64,000 nucleotides of DNA from Prostheceraeus crozeri (GCA_907163375.1 CAJQUW010008995.1:186001-250000); one strand, 5' to 3'; positions 1 to 11,460 are shown, numbered from the stretch's first letter. Numbers and translations are program-made. Notes: generated from the letters alone by a model not told the origin.

Positions 1-1340
1 GAATTTGCAACATCATAGATCACATCATGATGGGTTGACACAGACCTTTGACATGGAAAATTTTTTTCCCAGTGGGACGCATTCTAGTGGCTTCATCTAT
101 TGTCTATATATTTTTTTCTGTTTCTACACATGTGGAAATACAAAATAATATAAATTTTAACATGACTCATTCGATTCTAGTGATAAGGATATACACGACA
201 AGTTCAAAAGATAGAAAGCCGTGAGCCATGCAATATAGAGACTGTTTGTGATCATGCAATTTTTTCCCAGTTGTTCCTATAATGCTGATCGCGATTCTCA
301 GTTGCAGATCAATTAATGCAGTGCGAATCATTGCTCAGTCAGATCTCCCATGTGCTTCGATGTCAATGTGGGAACACCAGTTTATTTGGGTTTCCATTGT
401 GAAGAGGGCGACTGCTTCAAACAATGTGCAATCCCAGTGCACTTTTTTCATGAGGATTGATGGCATGATATTGGATTTCATAGTCACAGTTTGTAGTTAT
501 GCGCATCACTTGAATGTATAATGAATTTTTTTCAAAACTTTTGAGAACTAGGGGCCACATCAGAGTTCACTTCAGTCATTCTCTCACTATAGCCTTATCT
601 GCATGTGCTCATTTTATAGAGGCTCATGCTTTTCAGAATTCCAGGCATGCACATTGTGGTGTAGACAAAATTCGGAGAATATTTTGATTGTCATCACCCA
701 GCACATCTTGTGTAATAAATGAAAAAAATGTCGATGAGCTGCATGTCATTTTCTTCGCAAAAAATATAATCAGTTCATAAAATATATTTTGTTTAAATGC
801 ATTTCGCTGAATACGTACCTCATCGTCACCTATAGCGCACAAATCAAAATAGCAGGTACGAGCGTGGGATCATATGTTTTGCGCACATCTTCGTGGCATT
901 TTTACTAAATTCTTTGCGATTTCCATGTTCAATGCAAGTTAGATATACTATTCAAGCAATAATTCATGACATTCTTTGAGAAAGAATACTGTATTGTATC
1001 ATTTTGTATTGCCAGAGCTGTATTCAATGATTTTGACGAGCATATCAGTAACTTGTTAGTGGGTGGTGAATTACTATCTAGTTAGAATGAATTGTAGAAA
1101 ATCTTCTGTGAATTTTTTCATGAAGGTGAGTAATCTACACCTATATTGACCAGCAAGGCTGTTTATGTATTGCTTAGTTTACTATGAGCTCAATTATTTT
1201 AGGGAGCTTTTCGCTTTTTCTTTTATTTCGAGTGATATTGCACAGTGATCTATTTTATGACTTAAAACTTCACCCTCACAAGTACATACCATGATCAATT
1301 AGCAACTATGCCTACATCCTACTACGAATTCCGAGAGATT
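1..1340. other. No gene recognised
   Basis: AT-rich sequence with only short chance reading frames. I see no conserved protein, RNA gene or clear repeat end. Confidence 0.5.
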
Positions 1341-1850
1341 TTAGAAACAATTTAGCATCTCCCAGTTGTCAGAAATGACGCATTCGTTCTTCTCGCTGTC
1401 TATGGAACACGTAGTAGTCGCCGGTAACACATCGAACGCTATTGCAGATTTGGTAATTGAAGCGTTACAGGTATATGTGTCTGACCCGCATCGACGGAGA
1501 GACCAGATGTAACAATCCATAAACCACATTCTGGTTTGGATGTAGAACTTCTTGTTTGTCAACAGCTTCATTTTCATAAAATGAGCTTTGTCTATCGCAA
1601 TTCGCATCGATTACACACTCAGATCTGCCGTCGTCCGTCGCATTGATCACAGATAGAGCAAAGGATCTGATCTATTTTATGCTGACTCCGCTTATCGTTG
1701 TCTATATCCACTTTTTGTGCTATGGCCTTCGTTTTTCTGCATTTATCCTCAATCCATAGTCTGGACTCGATCCGCTGGAGATCATCTTCGTTGTCTGTCA
1801 GCAATGAGCACTGTATCGTCGTCATACCTCAAATGTTTGATTATTTTACC
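1341..1850 (-). pseudogene. RTE/BovB-like LINE reverse transcriptase fragment, decayed
   Basis: Read on the minus strand, three frames together give the 3' half of a LINE reverse transcriptase. At about 1838-1796 there is a degraded catalytic box reading LRYDDDTVLIAD, where the family has YADD. It is followed by NEDDLQRI, then by a segment with CYIWSL and RCGSDT (family pattern CYIWSVLLYGCETWT), and finally TARRTN. The frame changes at least twice and there are in-frame stops, so this is a relic with no start and no 3' UTR. The endonuclease half and the fingers domain are missing. Assignment to RTE/BovB rests on the TARRTN and CYIWS signatures remembered from that clade and is moderately sure. 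Confidence 0.6.
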
Positions 1851-2468
1851 GTTATTTGCTGTTCCAGAGTTCTGGTATTCTTCTTCACATTCTCTTTTGA
1901 CATTCTCTTCTTCACATTCTTCGCATTTTTCAGATTTTGACCTCTGTCCACCTTAAACAATGACGGATACGAATGTAGAATAGCTCTTTGACAAGCTGAG
2001 AACATAAGCTCTCGAATGGTGTATGGCCTGTCAGTATATAATGAAATAGAAAAGCAGGAGAATCGATTGAAGGTTGACATAATTTAGGTGGCCCGTTTTT
2101 TATGATCAACTCTGTATCAGAGGACAAAATCAACTTTAGAGCAAACAATTAACAGAAGATATTGTAATGTGCAAGTATAGAGTACATTAGGAATATTTGA
2201 AAAAAATATCCCTATAAAAAAATATATTCCCTATCACGTAAAGCAAAATATCTCGTATCTTTGGAATTGGAGACATGTGACAGTGTTTGTCCAGCAGGAG
2301 TTGCTCCTGATTCTCGATGTTCGTGATGGTTGGAAGTTCAAGACTCGACAGCAGACCAGAGGCAAACATCCTATCTCTCATGCAATTCATTCCCTCCTCG
2401 AAGTCATCGAAATTTTCTGCAGAAAGAGAAATGCCTTCAGGTAGCAAATTGTCACTTGTCCTACCAGA

Positions 2469-4794
2469 GTGCCTGACCGAGCTGGGGATACTGGATATCT
2501 CCTTGACCTGTTTCTCACCTCAAATCCAACTTGTTTTTCACACAAGGTTACTTCTCCCCTCGGCACGTCTGATCACTGTGTTATCACAGTTTCTGGCAAA
2601 CAAATTTGCTCCACACCGTCTGCACCCTTCCATAGAACAGTTTATCAATTCTCCAAAGCAGACTGGTGTGGCTTCCGCACTTTTCTTAGTCAAGTTCAAG
2701 CTGAGAATTTGATTCTGAGCGAGAACGTCCACAAGTCGGCGCAAGAACTGACGAGTGGCTTCAGATAGGGATGTTGGCCTACATTCCTCACCGTACTTTC
2801 CAAATGAAGCCCCACTCACAACCTTGGTTTACACCAGAATGTGCAGCTGCAAGTTGCCAGCGTGACCACTTTTTCCATAAGTATAAGCGTGACAGTAGCG
2901 CTGGCAATCTTGAATTGTACAAAACCGCACGTAGATATTGCAAGGAAACCATACATCAGGCCAAAAGCCGTTACGCTTTGTATGTACGGAAATCCATTGC
3001 TACCCAAAAGCTTGGCTCTAAGGACTTCTGGAGGATTTACAACAGTGTCACCAATAGGAACAAATCCTCCATCCCAGCACTCCGTCATGCCGAAGTCAGT
3101 ACTTCTATGGCGACAACCTCAGCAGACAAAGCCGAGCTTCTTTGCAAAGAGTTTGCGAAGAATTCGTCATTAGACGATGGAGGTAGAATTCCACCTCCAA
3201 TTCCCACGCGCACTGATGAGACAGTTAGTCCTCCTTCAGTCACAGTCCGAAACGTCAAAAAGATCATCGCCGGTCTCGATAGCTCTAAGTCTAGTGGACC
3301 AGATGGCATCCCGGTTTCGGTCTTCAATCATCTCTCACCTGAGCTTTCTCCACTTTTTATTTAAACTGTTCAGTACATGTGTATCCACCGGTGAGTTTCC
3401 CTCTTGTTGGAAAGTAGCTTCCGTGGTTCCAGTTCCAAAGAAAGGTTCTGACTCATCTCTTCCATCTAGTTACCGTCCTATCAGCCTGCTTCCAATTGCT
3501 GGCAAGATTTTTGAAGCAGTGATTAACCAACACATTGTTAACTTCCTTGAAACTCAGAACCTTCTATCAGAAGAACAGTATGGCTTCAGGCACTCTCGAT
3601 CAACTGCAAATCTTCTTTCATATGTCACTGAGCATGTGAGTCGTGTCCTTGACAGACAAGTGAGACGAGATCAGTTGCCTTGGATATTTCCAAGGCATTC
3701 GATAAAGTCTGGCATCAGGGACTCCTTATGAAGCTCAAGTCCTTTGGAGTTGCTAATCAACTCCACAAACTTCTTGCTTCTTTTCTTAGTGACCGGCAGA
3801 TATCTGTCGTCTTAGATGGCCAAAAGTCTTCCACCAAGTTTGTCAATGCAGGAGTTCCTCAAGGGTCAATTTTGGGACCCACTCTTTTTCTGCTGTACAT
3901 CAACGACCTCCCAGACTGCCTAGTGAGTAAATTGGTGATGTATGCAGATGACACAACACTTCAATTCCAATGAGCGACTCGCTAAGAACACTCAGCAACG
4001 TCAGCAGCTATGCGATGTTCTTAATGAAGACTTACGCAGGGTCTCAGAATGGGGCGCCAATTGGCTTGTTTCCTTCAATCCTTCAAAAACTCGGAGTATT
4101 CTGCACGCACGACTTAAAGGAGATGATGATCATAGCATTAAGATGTCAGATAATAGGATCAGAGAACAAGATTCCAGATAATAGGATCAGAGAACAAGAT
4201 TCCATCTCCTTCCTTGGATTGGCGGTTACGAAGGACTTGTCATGGAAACCGTACATCCAATCCATTAGCAAGCAGGCAGCTCAACGCATTGGTAGTCTCT
4301 ATCGTGCCAGCAGCTATCTTCCACCACAGACTGTCTGCTATCTTTACAAGTCCACTATTCGTCCTCTGATGGAGTATTGTTGTCATCTGTGGGCAGGCGC
4401 CCCACAAACGCATCTTAACCTCCTTGAACGGGTTGAGAAACGTGTCAAGAATCTCATGGGTGAAAAACTTGCTAGCAAGTTGCAGCCGCTCTCCGTCAGA
4501 CGGGATGTTGCTTCACTCAGTCTCTTCTACAGGTACTATTTCGGTAGAAGCAGCTCTGCAGTAAATGAGTGCGTACCCAAACCTAAGATCTTCTCCAGAA
4601 GCACACGCAGAGCTAATGCACTCACATGCTATCATGTGAGCTTAGAACGCGCACGTACTGTGAGTCGCTCGAAAAACTTTTTTGTTTGCACGGCACAGCT
4701 TTGGAATCAGCTTCCCCAGACCACTTTCCCTGACCAATACAATCTTGATACTTTCAAGAGGCGTGCGAACATGTTTCTGATGGGGACAGTTTAA
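2469..4794 (+). pseudogene. LINE ORF2 (endonuclease tail and reverse transcriptase), frameshifted
   Basis: Would encode the enzyme that nicks target DNA and copies the element RNA into it. Visible RT landmarks are SSGPDGIP (3289-3312), SYRPISLLP (about 3468-3495), EEQYGFRHSRST (3570-3605), DISKAFDKVWH (3683-3715), GVPQGSILGPTLF (3852-3890) and the catalytic YADDT (3941-3955). The C-terminal part carries SFLGLAVTKDLSW, RPLMEYCCHLW and LWNQLP. The frame shifts near 3330, near 3680 and just after YADDT. An exact 28-bp tandem duplication at 4148-4203 adds another shift. The high reading-frame quality between breaks implies a fairly young insertion. Confidence 0.85.
4148..4203 (+). repeat. Exact 28-bp tandem duplication inside the LINE
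   Basis: Two identical 28-base units (4148-4175 and 4176-4203) starting AGATAATAGGATC. Because 28 is not a multiple of three, the duplication shifts the ORF2 frame between the RT domain and the SFLGL motif. Confidence 0.95.
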
Positions 4795-4870
4795 TCAGAT
4801 TAGAAGATCTGTTTTTTTTTGTTTTTTTTTATTTATTTAAAATAATACAATTTTTACTTTTAATTGAGTA

Positions 4871-4910
4871 ACCCCTAGCTTCGTTCATGGCTCATAGCTG
4901 TGCTAGGGGT
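4871..4910 (+). repeat. Conserved 3'-UTR stem-loop of the LINE
   Basis: A perfect 9-bp stem, ACCCCTAGC (4871-4879) pairing with GCTAGGGGT (4902-4910), lies just upstream of GTGAAAATTC and the A-run. A second copy of this 3' end is at 22398-22432 with altered but still pairing stem bases, so the structure seems to be conserved in this family. CR1/L2-type RTs are known to recognise 3'-end structures of their RNA; that role here is inferred. Confidence 0.75.
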
Positions 4911-4929
4911 GAAAATTCAGTAAAAAAAA

Positions 4930-5570
4930 AAATAGGTAGATCACTTTGGTCATCCATCGGGCAGAGCACTGTCTCACAGAGCAAGAACCTATGCACAGCC
5001 GCGTTGTGGCACATCAGAAATAGTAGAAACGGTTATGTTACCTTGATTAGGAAACATGCACCACTGCGTACTCCTTTGACGCTCACAGTCTTATCAAAAG
5101 ACAAAACAATTACTCAATTCCTTCATTTTCTACTCATCAAAGATCGCAGCTGCTACCTTGACAATTGCAGCATCAGTCCCATTTCGAATCACTGAGGAGT
5201 TGTTCTAGCTCACCTAGCACTGAGACATCCTTTCCATTGATGATGATGGGAAGACGCTGTTGTACTTCCTTCATTCTAAGGGAGGGTCGACTCTTCCCAT
5301 CCAAGTAGCTGACGTGATTATCAAATGAGACGCTGTTGCTGACGTTGCTCCTTGGGCCTAGAGCTTGATCGGGCTAGCCTCACCGAAGATGGACTCAGCA
5401 GCTTCTGCCAAAGCAGTTGTGATGAACATAGCTGTACTTGTGGTAATTCAGGTTTGGTCCAAAAGCTGGCCGCTTGAGGGAAACTATGATTTACGGAAAT
5501 GTCACTATGTCGGAGGATGTCGATGTGAGAGCGAGAGGGGTCGTAGAGGCCCTAGAGAGAGTCTTACGAG
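4930..5570 (-). pseudogene. hAT-like DNA transposase fragment (FDTTASNTG family), decayed
   Basis: On the minus strand the reading frames give LDGKSRPSLRMKEVQQRLPI, then a GTDAAIVKVAAAIFDE segment, then FDKTVSVKGVRSGACFLI, then LLFLMCHNAAVHRFLLC. This follows the order of an uncharacterised hAT-like transposase family of invertebrates: HWDGK...RLPVLVSG, GT-helix-W, FDTT..NTG...GACVLLE, CRHH. The fragment needs two frame changes and has in-frame stops. It stops at the LINE A-run on its 3' side. Family assignment is from remembered motif order; no terminal repeats are seen. Confidence 0.55.
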
Positions 5571-5880
5571 GATGAGAGTATGAGACTTAACTTCTCCATT
5601 GCTGCCCGAAATCTGCGATGGAATCTCGATTTGCTTACCTAGTACGACCGCACGGCGCAATACCTTGTTGTATGCTTCACCGCCTTGGTTGCTGCTTATA
5701 TATTGATTTCACTTCTCATTGTTTGGCTAAAACTTCGTCCGAGTTCCCCATGCAGTCATTCCTCTCCCCTTCTCATGTTACTCATCTGAAAATTCTGCGT
5801 TGCACCAAAAAGGCGTAACACTCTTCGTTCTACCTATCGGTCAGATGGGATAATAGCGTTATTCATGTCAATCACTTCAT

Positions 5881-6720
5881 ACGGTCAGCCCTAGATAATC
5901 CGTCATCCTCACTGAACCGACATATTCCTCAGGGAACCGAATAATCGTTACTTACAAGCACTCATTAGTCCGACAATACTATTATCCGACACCGACATGC
6001 GTTTTGGAAACGATGCATCTTTACAGCGTGTCCATTGCATGCGATAATCCGACACAGTGTTTTGATGAAGACAACATACAGTACGTACACACTATAATAG
6101 CTTGAAGACTCGAGAAGATCAGGCACTACTTTCTCCACTGATGTAGGGCTATATATGCATGCGATGTCAAATGCTATTACAATCGAACACAATGCAGCAC
6201 CGCCTCGAAGTCGCCGACGGTGCTGGAGCGGGTCAGCTCGACATGCGACGTGTTTTTGAGTTCTTGAGGAATGCTTGTAATGATGTCAAGCCTGAGACGA
6301 TTGCCAACTGTTGGAGACACAAAGATCCTACCAGTTCCAACCTCTGAAACTGAGGCAGAGGCTCCAATGTGAGCGAGTTCACTTGACAAGGTTGATCATT
6401 TGTTGAGGAGAATGGATCCGGATACGCAACTGACCTTCTTGCATGCGACGAGAGTATAGCTAATGAAGACAAAATGACAGACGAAACAATCATGGATATT
6501 GTGAAGTCGTCAATTGATGCCGAAGCCGAAGAGGATGAAATCGACGACAGCGCACCGTCTCCAAAGGTATCCATGAAAGAATTTCGGCGTCAGTGTGAAT
6601 GGTTTCATTGAGCAGCATTTGGACGTTTTCAATGTTCATTGATTGCCATTTTATGCTTTCATGCCTTACCTTTGCATTGATCACGTGACCCTTCCAAAGG
6701 CAGGAGTTTCGGACCTTAAA
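5881..6720 (+). mobile_element. pogo/Tigger-like DNA transposon, internally deleted
   Basis: The segment 5881-6060 has the repeated ATAATCCG / CCGACA motifs typical of Tigger/pogo 5' ends (for example TAGATAATCCG, TTATCCGACAC, ATAATCCGACAC). It is followed at once by the C-terminal part of the transposase. The DDE core is missing, so the copy is internally deleted. A TA lies before the presumed left end, CGGTCAGCCC. I could not find the matching right inverted repeat, so the right limit is approximate. Confidence 0.55.
6159..6620 (+). pseudogene. C-terminal fragment of a pogo/Tigger (DDE) transposase
   Basis: The plus-strand frame has MRRVFEFLRNACNDVKPETI followed by ANCWRH, matching the Tigger/JRK pattern of a helix followed by TI.NCWRHAG. 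After a frame change it reads TDLLACDESIANEDKMTDET and an acidic stretch AEAEEDEIDDSAPSP, as in the acidic tails of these transposases. The catalytic DDE residues lie upstream in the family and are absent here. In-frame stops separate the pieces. Confidence 0.6.
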
Positions 6721-6779
6721 TGCTATTTTGCGATAAAACCAAGCATTTTAGAGCATATAATGTAACTCTTAACAGATAG

Positions 6780-7560
6780 AAATGTGACTCTAATCTATCA
6801 TTTCATACGGTCGGAAAGGTCATTCGAGGTCACGTGATGACGTCAGAGGCTATTTTTAGCAATTTTTGCACATTTGACCTTATTTTTGCCTTTTTGGGCG
6901 TCCCCTAAACCTCAACCAATCGAGCTGAAACTTTTTTTTTATGCACAATTTCCTTACCAAAAGGAATGAATGCTTTGGGTGATGTGCATTCTAACTTATC
7001 CAACTTTCGATTTTTTTGAACCACCCTATGTGATATGGCAATATTCTGTCTTATCTTCGTAAGTCTGTCAATTATTACTTAAATATAAACCAGAGCTCAG
7101 CCAGCTCAGTTACCACAACGAGCTCATACTTGCCAATAGGCCTGTCTATGAAATTTCTTATTTTCTTGAGATTTGAAGCCAAACCAAAAATATTTTCAAT
7201 TAAAATGTCACGAATATGTCATTCAACCAACACAATGCTTATTAGCGAATAGAGGAAACCTTCTTTCGATGTACTTTTAAGAACCCTGATGTTTTGAAAT
7301 CAAGGTACATCACTGGCATCTTTGGGGGGGGGTACTGTCCTCGAGCCCCCCTCCCAGAGTGAGAAAATTGGGAAATTTCATCCAGTTTTTTAATAATTTA
7401 TTTCATTTTTGCATTTTGAGTGCATTTTAGGAGGTAGCCCGAAGAAAACAGAGAAAGCAATCCTCCCCCCACCACCTCCCGAGAAAATTTTCTGCTGACC
7501 CCACTGAGGCACATTCTCCAACAGATAAGAGAAATAATAGAGAATAAATAATGAGAAATC
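6780..7560. other. Repeat-like non-coding sequence
   Basis: No gene. Segments such as CACGTGATGACGTCA (about 6831) and the homopolymeric G and C runs near 7323-7355 and 7463-7490 look like parts of dispersed repeats. No paired ends could be identified. Confidence 0.3.
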
Positions 7561-7604
7561 TAGGCCTCATTTATTGGCATGGTCTGGCTCGATAATAGTA
7601 GCTG

Positions 7605-8230
7605 TCAGCGTGACTTTGATGGAACCTTACTTACTTGCGTCTTACGTGTTAAGCCGTTATCATCCTTGCGGGAAATGGCCTCCCTTGTGATACGAATCCA
7701 TTTCGCACGATCGTTCGCCGCCAGCCGCCAGTTCCTTGGGAGTTCGTCTCTCCATCTCTTTCTCTGTCCTCCACGTTTTCTTTTCCCTTCTCTTGGTATC
7801 CATACTGTCGTTCTATGGCTCCATCTGTTATCGGGTCGCCTGATGACATGACCAGCCCACTGCCATTTGAGATGTTTCGCTTCTATCACAACGTCCTTTA
7901 ATCCTGTTCGTCTCCTTACTTCTTCGTTTCTAACCTTGTCTTTCAGAGTGACTCCAATCATCCTTCGTTCCATCGCTCGTTACGTTGTTCTGAGTTTATT
8001 CTCTTGTGATCGTGTTAGAGACCAGGTTTGGGATCCGTATGTCAGGACAGGCAGAATGCACATATCGAACAAATGTTTTTTATTCTTCATCTCTATACCT
8101 CGTGATGTTAAGTAGGGCTTGAGTTTCCAAAAGGACTTCCACAAATTTTGTGTTCTTAGGATTTCTTTTTCTTGGCGGGCTTGAAAGGAGATATTCTGTC
8201 CAAGGTAAACAAAATCGTCGACATAATCTA
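7605..8230 (-). pseudogene. RTE-like LINE ORF2 C-terminal fragment
   Basis: One minus-strand frame reads FVYLGQNISFQARQEKEIL, then CILPVLTYGSQTWSLTRSQ, then MERRMIGVTLKDKVRNEEV, LKWQWAGHVIRR and GGQRKRWRDEL. These are the thumb and C-terminal signatures of endonuclease-reverse-transcriptase LINEs (YLG, YGSQTWS, MERRM.G, WAGHV.R, GRP..RW). There is a single internal stop, a TAA just before RAMERRM, so this part is well preserved. The RT catalytic core and the endonuclease lie outside the copy. No 3' tail repeat was recognised. Confidence 0.8.
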
Positions 8231-8249
8231 TGACGTGTTCATTGATGTG

Positions 8250-8875
8250 GATTAAATATTGGATATATAATGATGGAACCTAATATTTGCTGAATGATCC
8301 TCTTGGATTGAGTTATTTTCATCATTGTGACCAGGAATCGCCAAAACGTAAAAGTCGATGCGTTGCGATGTTACCCCTTTTTTCCTGCCATATCTTCCTA
8401 CCATGTCAACCCATTTGACTTCCTGAAATAAATTAGCCACTATCCTCTCAAAAAAATGGTAATCGACATCAGCAAATCTATGTATAATCTACTAAGTACT
8501 AATTGATTTATCTTCCTTCGAAGGTGTAGCAAGTATTGTTTGAATTAAATTATAGGCTAAGAGAAAAACAATGATTTTCAAATATAGATGACATTTTTTC
8601 AAAATTCAAAAAGTTAATCGATCTCTGCTGAATAGGAAAAGCGAGTTAGGTGGAATTTTTATGTATCCGATACCTGTAGTCTAATAGACCTTCGCTTCGT
8701 ATATTCCTGATTTTCTTTCAAATAGACAGATTCTGCGGTAGAGGGTCACTGCCATGTCAGCCCAGTTGACAAGTCACATCATTCTCCCTATCTATTTTTA
8801 TTTCTTGATAAAACCGGGACCCTGCTTTACAATGAAACGCTTTATTCATATTCATTATTATGTATGCCTCTAAAG
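8250..8875. other. No gene recognised
   Basis: AT-rich, short random frames only; nothing identified. Confidence 0.4.
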
Positions 8876-8880
8876 GCTTG

Positions 8881-9130
8881 CAGGGTACCCGCGGGTCTGG
8901 AAAGTGTAGAAAATATGGTGGTCTGGAAAAAATCCTGAAAAGTACTATTTTTAAGAAAATGTCTGGAAAATAGGGTAGTCTGGAAAAATATTGGATAAAT
9001 AAGTGTGGAAGTATTGAAGCTTCACATATCCAGCTTAAAAAAGTACTATTTTTAAGAAAATGTCTGGAAAATAGGGTAGTCTGGAAAAATATTGGATAAA
9101 TAAGTGTGGAAGTATTGAAGCTTCACATAT
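8881..9130 (+). mobile_element. hAT-like MITE left end with tandem duplication
   Basis: The sequence CAGGGTACCCGCGGGTCTGG at 8881 looks like a hAT terminal repeat (CAGGGTACCC). It is followed by reiterated GTCTGGAAAA motifs. No matching right end was found, so this is one end or a truncated copy. It contains the exact tandem duplication listed separately. Confidence 0.4.
8938..9130 (+). repeat. Perfect 92-bp tandem duplication, 101-bp period
   Basis: 8938-9029 is repeated identically at 9039-9130, separated by nine bases (CCAGCTTAA). The unit begins AAAAGTACTATTTTTAAG and ends GAAGCTTCACATAT. Complete identity implies a very recent event or an assembly duplication. Confidence 0.95.
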
Positions 9131-10020
9131 TCCAATCGAATTCTGTAAGTTCATTAATGCAAACTACGCGTTGCATTCCTAGCGCTTCTCTTTTCCTTTT
9201 CAAATGGTTTCCATTCTTTAAACAAATGTCAGTATGTTTCTTGTGCTTGTGATAATTTAAATCAATAGACCATAAGCAATGAAAAGTATGTGGGGGTAAT
9301 CAAAGAGACAAACATGTGATATGTTTTTGTAAATTACGCAATTTTTAATACATGCGAGTATATAAAATATTCCTACATAAGCGTTAGATGAACATCATAT
9401 GAAGGAACAGAAACCTTTTTGTGGTGCTATGGATGCGCGACATGAGAAAGTTAAAGTTGAGCCTGGATTTGTTCTATGTCTTCATCTGAGAAAAATCGGA
9501 TAGTTGGCTGAGATTTTTCTACCTATCGGCTTTCATATTACTGTACTTCACTTTCATTAAACGATTTGCCTGACAACGTGCTTCAGTTTAGTCATGTAAT
9601 ATGACGTATAGACTTATGGTTGCAGGCTGCCATAGGCTATTGCGCAATTTCATTTTTTCAATTCTAATAAATTTTTTGTCAAAGAAAGCAAATCGTGCTT
9701 CTTACCATCATTCGTTCAAGACAGTGTTTCCAACAGCTGCGTGAAATACGCACTTAACGATTTGCGTAAAAATGGTGCCTATTTTTCTGACGATTAAAAA
9801 ATAAAATTGTAATGTTATTACAAATTGATCATACTTTAATCTGGAAATCGGGCTCCCGGCAACTGTGTTTTTGTCTAATGCCAATTATGTCGAAGGTTTT
9901 GCTTTTCAAATTGTATTTCACGTGGAATGAATTGCAAAGAAACTCTTTACTTTCATTGGTTTTTCAAGAAATTGGCAGCGCATCATTATCAGTGTTGAAC
10001 TAGGTGCAATGGGGGACAAG
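9131..10020. other. No gene recognised
   Basis: AT-rich stretch upstream of the coiled-coil relic; only short chance frames. Confidence 0.4.
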
Positions 10021-10078
10021 CGATTATTGCAACAGTGTGGTGTATTCACTATAATCCGAAAAGGAAGAAAATACATGT

Positions 10079-10379
10079 AGAGAGAAAGAACTCGAGAACA
10101 GAACGAATTCACGAACAAATTGAAAGTGAAATCAAAGCCAGTAAATGACAAAGAAAATTACAGGAAAAGGAAGATCGTCTGACAGGTCAGAAAGCTGAGC
10201 TCAACGCAGAGACAGATGCAACTGAGTAATTGTTAGAACAGTATAAGAAGAAAATGTCCGCCATGAAAGAAAAAGATAAAAATGCTTGAACGAGAAACCG
10301 AAAAGCTGGCAAAGAATAAAAGTATCAATGCTAAAAAATTGACTGATCTAGCTATAACTAAGGCTCTCAAGGACATTTA
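10079..10379 (+). pseudogene. Degraded coiled-coil coding fragment
   Basis: One frame runs ERKNSRTERIHEQIESEIKA, a stop, then LQEKEDRLTGQKAELNAETD, a stop, and LLEQYKKKMSAMKEKDK. The next frame continues as MLERETEKLAKNKS to a TAA at about 10378. The heptad-like K/E/L composition shows a coiled coil; the parent protein is not recognised. At least two stops and one frameshift make it a relic. A similar coiled-coil relic lies at 55940-56165. Confidence 0.4.
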
Positions 10380-10389
10380 ATCCTTGATT

Positions 10390-11440
10390 TCATACTTTAT
10401 TATATTTTTTCAAACTGTCACCATCATGAGCAAAATCTCGGTCTCACTGTTTCACAATATATAAAACGTTAACTCCCACCTGTACTAGCACATACAGATT
10501 TGTACATGTAGTTTACTCTAACGTGTACTCAAACACGAAGCGTTTGATGCTATATCAAACTACAATAACAACTTACCTATTTCCAATACACATGTGTTTG
10601 CTAGTGATGGTGACAATGAAATCTCCATGAGTTGCAATTTTGTTGCATTCATTCAAAAAGTGTTGATATTTCCATATATTTAGTCTGGTTATTTTGTGTT
10701 CTAGTGCTAATCTTATTGTTATCAGTTCTGCATGATTCAAATGAAACTAATAGTACATATTTTTGTTGTATTTAGCATTCTAAAGATTTTGCGCTTTCAT
10801 AATCAGGTTTTTATGAACCATGAACAACCGAAATTTTTGTTTTGCTTTATAGCTGTATATACATTTTTTGCTACATAGCTAGTTACATACATTTATAGTT
10901 CGTTCACCAAAAAGTAGTGTGTATCTGGTCTAATATGTGCTCGCGAAGGAGATTAAAAAATTTAAAACAGCTCTGGCATTGTTTTATTTTTCGATTTGTA
11001 CGTATAATCAGCCTATCAATAGAGACAGCTCTAAATTCCACATTAAAGATTGAATCTAATGTGAATACATGTAACTTAAGTTTACGCCTGCCACTTCAAT
11101 TTGTCTCAGTTTTCATTGAATGAATTTTTATGTTCGTAATTGGATTAAAGTTATGTTTCGGAACACTCGATCTTTTTTGGTGTTGCTGTAAAGTCATAAA
11201 AGCCCGACTTGTATCAGACAAGTTAAATTGAAATGCATAAATTACTTCCATATGATATATTTACCGTCATCACTTGTTTGAACATCGATTGATTCTCGAT
11301 GTCAAGTAAAATGCGTAAAAAATATTGGCCTGCGTATTTATTTTTATTTTGCATTTGAGCTTTTGGTAACAGTGGTTCAAGATTAGTATGTAGGATTTCT
11401 GGTTGGAATTCATCCAAATACCTCACTCGTATTTCTCACA
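10390..11440. promoter_or_regulatory. AT-rich region upstream of SSR2; promoter presumed but not located
   Basis: No coding signal. The SSR2 start codon is preceded at 11446 by a splice-acceptor-like tract (TTTCTCACATTTCAG), so the promoter and a 5' non-coding exon probably lie in or beyond this stretch. I cannot point to the core promoter. Confidence 0.3.
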
Positions 11441-11460
11441 TTTCAGATACAGATCAGGTC

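Larger units (their letters stand above)
2270..4935 (+). mobile_element. CR1/jockey-like non-LTR retrotransposon (LINE), 5'-truncated, nearly complete ORF2
   Basis: Order on the plus strand: endonuclease C-terminus (PTRVPDRAGDTGY and SSPLGTSDH-like SPLGTSDHC at about 2455-2585), linker, reverse transcriptase, a C-terminal region ending at stop 4792-4794, a T-rich 3' UTR, a conserved hairpin at 4871-4910 and an A-run near 4923. The 5' end, with the catalytic part of the endonuclease and any ORF1, is absent, as is usual after incomplete reverse transcription. The right edge abuts a decayed transposase on the minus strand exactly at the A-run, which suggests insertion into an older DNA transposon. 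Clade placement (CR1/jockey superfamily) is from motif style only. Confidence 0.85.

Noticed and set aside
282-521. 79-codon frame
   Set aside because: No motif, no splice support, AT-rich chance composition.
7605-8115. Plus-strand frames of 82-90 codons
   Set aside because: Antisense of the RTE-like LINE tail.
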